Positions 61,995 through 64,000 of a DNA stretch of 64,000 nt are shown one piece after another (the stretch's first letter is position 1; every line of letters starts with the position of its first letter). The notes beneath the pieces are model-generated. The model was not told the origin of the DNA. It worked only from the letters and a program-made list of their open reading frames with translations, and made no database searches. Origin of the DNA: Streptomyces formicae (lineage in GTDB: Bacteria; Actinomycetota; Actinomycetes; Streptomycetales; Streptomycetaceae); assembly GCF_002556545.1 (NCBI RefSeq), contig NZ_CP022685.1, forward strand, positions 3,658,001 to 3,722,000, in the 5' to 3' direction. A program made the translations under genes and the position numbers.

Positions 61995-64000
61995 TCAGCC
62001 CGCGAGCAGCTTGTCCGGGTCGTCGCCCGGGACCAGACGCAGGCCGGACGCGGCCTCCTCGCCCGGCGCGGGAGCGGGCGTGCGCCCGGCGACGGGCTCG
62101 GGGGCCATCTCCTTGCCGAGCAGCACCCGGCGCACGACGCGCTCCGCCGCGTTGCCGTCGTCCCACTGGCAGAACCGCTCGCGGAAGGCGGCGCGCAGCG
62201 CGGTGGCCTCGGCGCCGCGCCAACTGCCGCTCCGGAACACCTCGATGAGCTCGTCCTCGTCCGTGGCGATGACGCCCGGCGTCTCGCCCGGCTTGCCGGA
62301 GAGCAGGTCGAAGGTGACGCCGCGCGACTTGACGTAGACGTCCCAGTCGTCGGCGTAGGTGATGATCGGGCGGTCGAGGTTGGCGTAGTCGAACATGATC
62401 GACGAGTAGTCCGTGATCAGCGCGTCGGCGGCCAGGTTCAGCTCCTCGACGACCGGGTACGCCGACACGTCGATCAGCGCGCCCTCGTCCTCCAGGCGCG
62501 CGAGCTGCGGGTCCGCACCGTAGAAGTAGTGGGTGCGCACGAGCAGGACGACGTCGGGGCCGAGCTCCTGGGCGACCTTGGCGAGGTCGAGGCGCGGGAT
62601 GAAGCCCGCCTGGTAGTCGCGCACGGTCGGCGCGTACAGGACGGCGGTCTTGCCCGGCTCGATGCCGAGCTTCTCGCGGATCGCGGCCACGTCGTCCGCG
62701 CCCGCCCGGTAGTACACGTCGTTGCGCGGGTAGCCGGAGTTGACCGACTCGAAGGCGCAGGGGTAGACGCGCTCCCACTCCTCGGTGGTGTGCTGGTTGG
62801 AGGAGACGCTGAAGTCCCAGCGGTCCGCGCGCTCGAGGAGCTTGCGGAAGCTCATGCCCTTGGCGGCCGCGGGGTAGCGCTGCTGGTCGATGCCCATGCG
62901 CTTGAGCGGCGTGCCGTGGTGGGTCTGGAGGTAGACCTGGCCCGGGCGCTTGATCACGCGGTCGGGGAAGTTGACGTTGTTCACGAAGTACTTGGCGCGG
63001 GCCATCACCTCCCAGTAGCGGGGGGTGTTGGCGACCACGTAGTCGATGCCCTCGGGGACCTGGTCCTCCAGGGACTTCTTGACGACCCACACCCCGTGCA
63101 CGTTCGGGGCGAGCTCCTTGGCCTTCTCGTACACGGCCAGCGGGTTGCAGGACGGCAGGCGGTACCAGTAGGCCGCGTACACCGCGAGGTTCTCGTCGAT
63201 GGGGCGCTGGCGCTGGAGCTGGTAGTACGTCGCGTACGCGCGCTTGCCGACCTTGTTCTTGGTCTTGCGCGCCTTGGCGCGGCCCTTCACATAGCCGCTG
63301 TTGACCAGCTTGAGCCCCTGGAAGGCGCGGTACGAACCGCGGCCCACCGCGTGGAACTTGGCGCCCTGTATGCCCTCGGGAACCTCGAAACCGGCGGGCA
63401 GGTAGCGGCGGTAGTGCGCGGCCGCCTTGCCGAAGAACTCGGCGCGGGCGTTCGGCGGCACCCGGTCCGGGCGGCTGAGGATGAAGAGGTAGTGGTCGAT
63501 CATGTGCTCGAACATGAACGCGCGCCACCGGTGCAGCTCGGGGCGCTCCTCGATGAAGCGGAACAGGCGCTCGTACGTGGCGAACACGGCGAAGTGCTCA
63601 CGGCTCGGCGTGCGCAGCGCGTTGCCCTGGCGGCGCTGGCGGTAGTGCACGCAGACGCGGTCGAGCAGGGAGATGCTGGCGGCCGTGAAGAGCGACTCGT
63701 AGACGACGACCGCGTCCTCGTAGAAGCCCTCGGGGAAGCTGAAGCCGCCCTCCAGGTAGAACTCCCTGCGGTACGCCTTGTTCCACACGACCGTGAACAG
63801 GTCGAGCAGCTCGGGGCGTTCGGCGATCGTGAAGACGTCCGGGCCCGGCTCGGCGAACAGGTCGGCGTCGCGGTTGCGCCGCTCGCCGTTCCACCAGAAC
63901 GTGCGCGCGTAGTCGTACAGGACCATGTCGGGGCGACCCGTCGCGTCGATCCGCTCGACGATCGCCTCCAGGGCGCCCGGCACGAGGGTGTCGTCGCTGT
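61995..64000 (-). CDS. GT2 / TagF-like glycerophosphotransferase (partial, N-terminus beyond window)
   Basis: The frame is open on the minus strand from the stop at 61995 to the window edge, giving about 668 codons; the missing part is the first roughly 90 residues of the GT2 domain. The visible edge reads SDDTLVPGALEAI, matching the SDD motif of the paralogues. The TagF-like half has YAAYWYRLPSCNPLAVYE, LQTHHGTPLKRMGIDQ with the intact His pair, LYAPTVRDY, RTHYFYG and AADALITDYSSIMFDY. It converges on the tagH-like gene with 6 bp between, so it may supply polymer to that exporter. It is the sixth member of the family in this window. Confidence 0.9.
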   Translation of the reverse strand, partial: SDDTLVPGALEAIVERIDATGRPDMVLYDYARTFWWNGERRNRDADLFAEPGPDVFTIAERPELLDLFTVVWNKAYRREFYLEGGFSFPEGFYEDAVVVYESLFTAASISLLDRVCVHYRQRRQGNALRTPSREHFAVFATYERLFRFIEERPELHRWRAFMFEHMIDHYLFILSRPDRVPPNARAEFFGKAAAHYRRYLPAGFEVPEGIQGAKFHAVGRGSYRAFQGLKLVNSGYVKGRAKARKTKNKVGKRAYATYYQLQRQRPIDENLAVYAAYWYRLPSCNPLAVYEKAKELAPNVHGVWVVKKSLEDQVPEGIDYVVANTPRYWEVMARAKYFVNNVNFPDRVIKRPGQVYLQTHHGTPLKRMGIDQQRYPAAAKGMSFRKLLERADRWDFSVSSNQHTTEEWERVYPCAFESVNSGYPRNDVYYRAGADDVAAIREKLGIEPGKTAVLYAPTVRDYQAGFIPRLDLAKVAQELGPDVVLLVRTHYFYGADPQLARLEDEGALIDVSAYPVVEELNLAADALITDYSSIMFDYANLDRPIITYADDWDVYVKSRGVTFDLLSGKPGETPGVIATDEDELIEVFRSGSWRGAEATALRAAFRERFCQWDDGNAAERVVRRVLLGKEMAPEPVAGRTPAPAPGEEAASGLRLVPGDDPDKLLAG

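Overview
The window is high-GC actinobacterial chromosome, almost certainly Streptomyces. Codon third positions are extremely GC-rich, so long antisense open frames occur everywhere. GTG and TTG starts are common. The gene set (matAB, ssrA-smpB, ftsEX, prfB, the pkaA/pkaB kinase pair, an LAETG sortase substrate) is that of a Streptomyces core region. I see no prophage, insertion sequence, CRISPR array, rRNA or tRNA. The only RNA gene recognised is tmRNA.

Layout. Positions 1-4177 (minus): a translationally coupled exopolysaccharide operon, matA-matB-acyltransferase, in which each gene overlaps the next by ATGA. Positions 4336-8223: LysR regulator, divergent MFS transporter, and a D-Ala-D-Ala carboxypeptidase converging on the transporter. 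Positions 8310-12288 (minus): ftsE, ftsX, S41 protease, smpB and ssrA, covering division and protein quality control. Positions 12529-18244: a small zinc-ribbon membrane protein, an LAETG-anchored Pro/Thr-rich wall protein, prfB, and the Ser/Thr kinases PkaB and PkaA. PkaA is divergent from an FHA-FtsK-like protein (18679-22146). Positions 22445-26065: a sugar-type ABC importer operon (lipoprotein plus two permeases, no ATPase), with an odd domain inserted in the first permease.

Positions 26180-53254 and 60284-64000 form a large cell-wall glycopolymer (teichoic-acid-like) region. It holds six proteins that fuse an N-terminal GT2 glycosyltransferase to a C-terminal TagF-like glycerophosphotransferase, four multipass GT-C-type membrane glycosyltransferases, a GT4-Stealth sugar-phosphotransferase fusion, a GT2 with a beta-rich tail, a methyltransferase, a GalE epimerase and a TagGH-type ABC exporter. 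A plausible division of labour is that GalE supplies the sugar nucleotide, the cytoplasmic GT2/TagF and GT4/Stealth proteins build phosphate-linked chains on a lipid carrier, TagGH flips them, and the GT-C proteins decorate them outside the membrane. Positions 53370-60134 interrupt this region with a MacB/FtsX-type ABC pair, a two-component system flanked by two paralogous micro-membrane proteins, and a TetR regulator divergent from tagGH.

Most notable signals: one TagF paralogue has lost the histidine of its HGTPLK motif; GT2-TagF genes are repeatedly followed by a GT-C gene; a GT4-Stealth fusion is coupled to a beta-rich protein; the ABC permease carries an inserted extracytoplasmic domain; small membrane-protein paralogues flank the two-component system; and several perfect inverted repeats lie between divergent genes.
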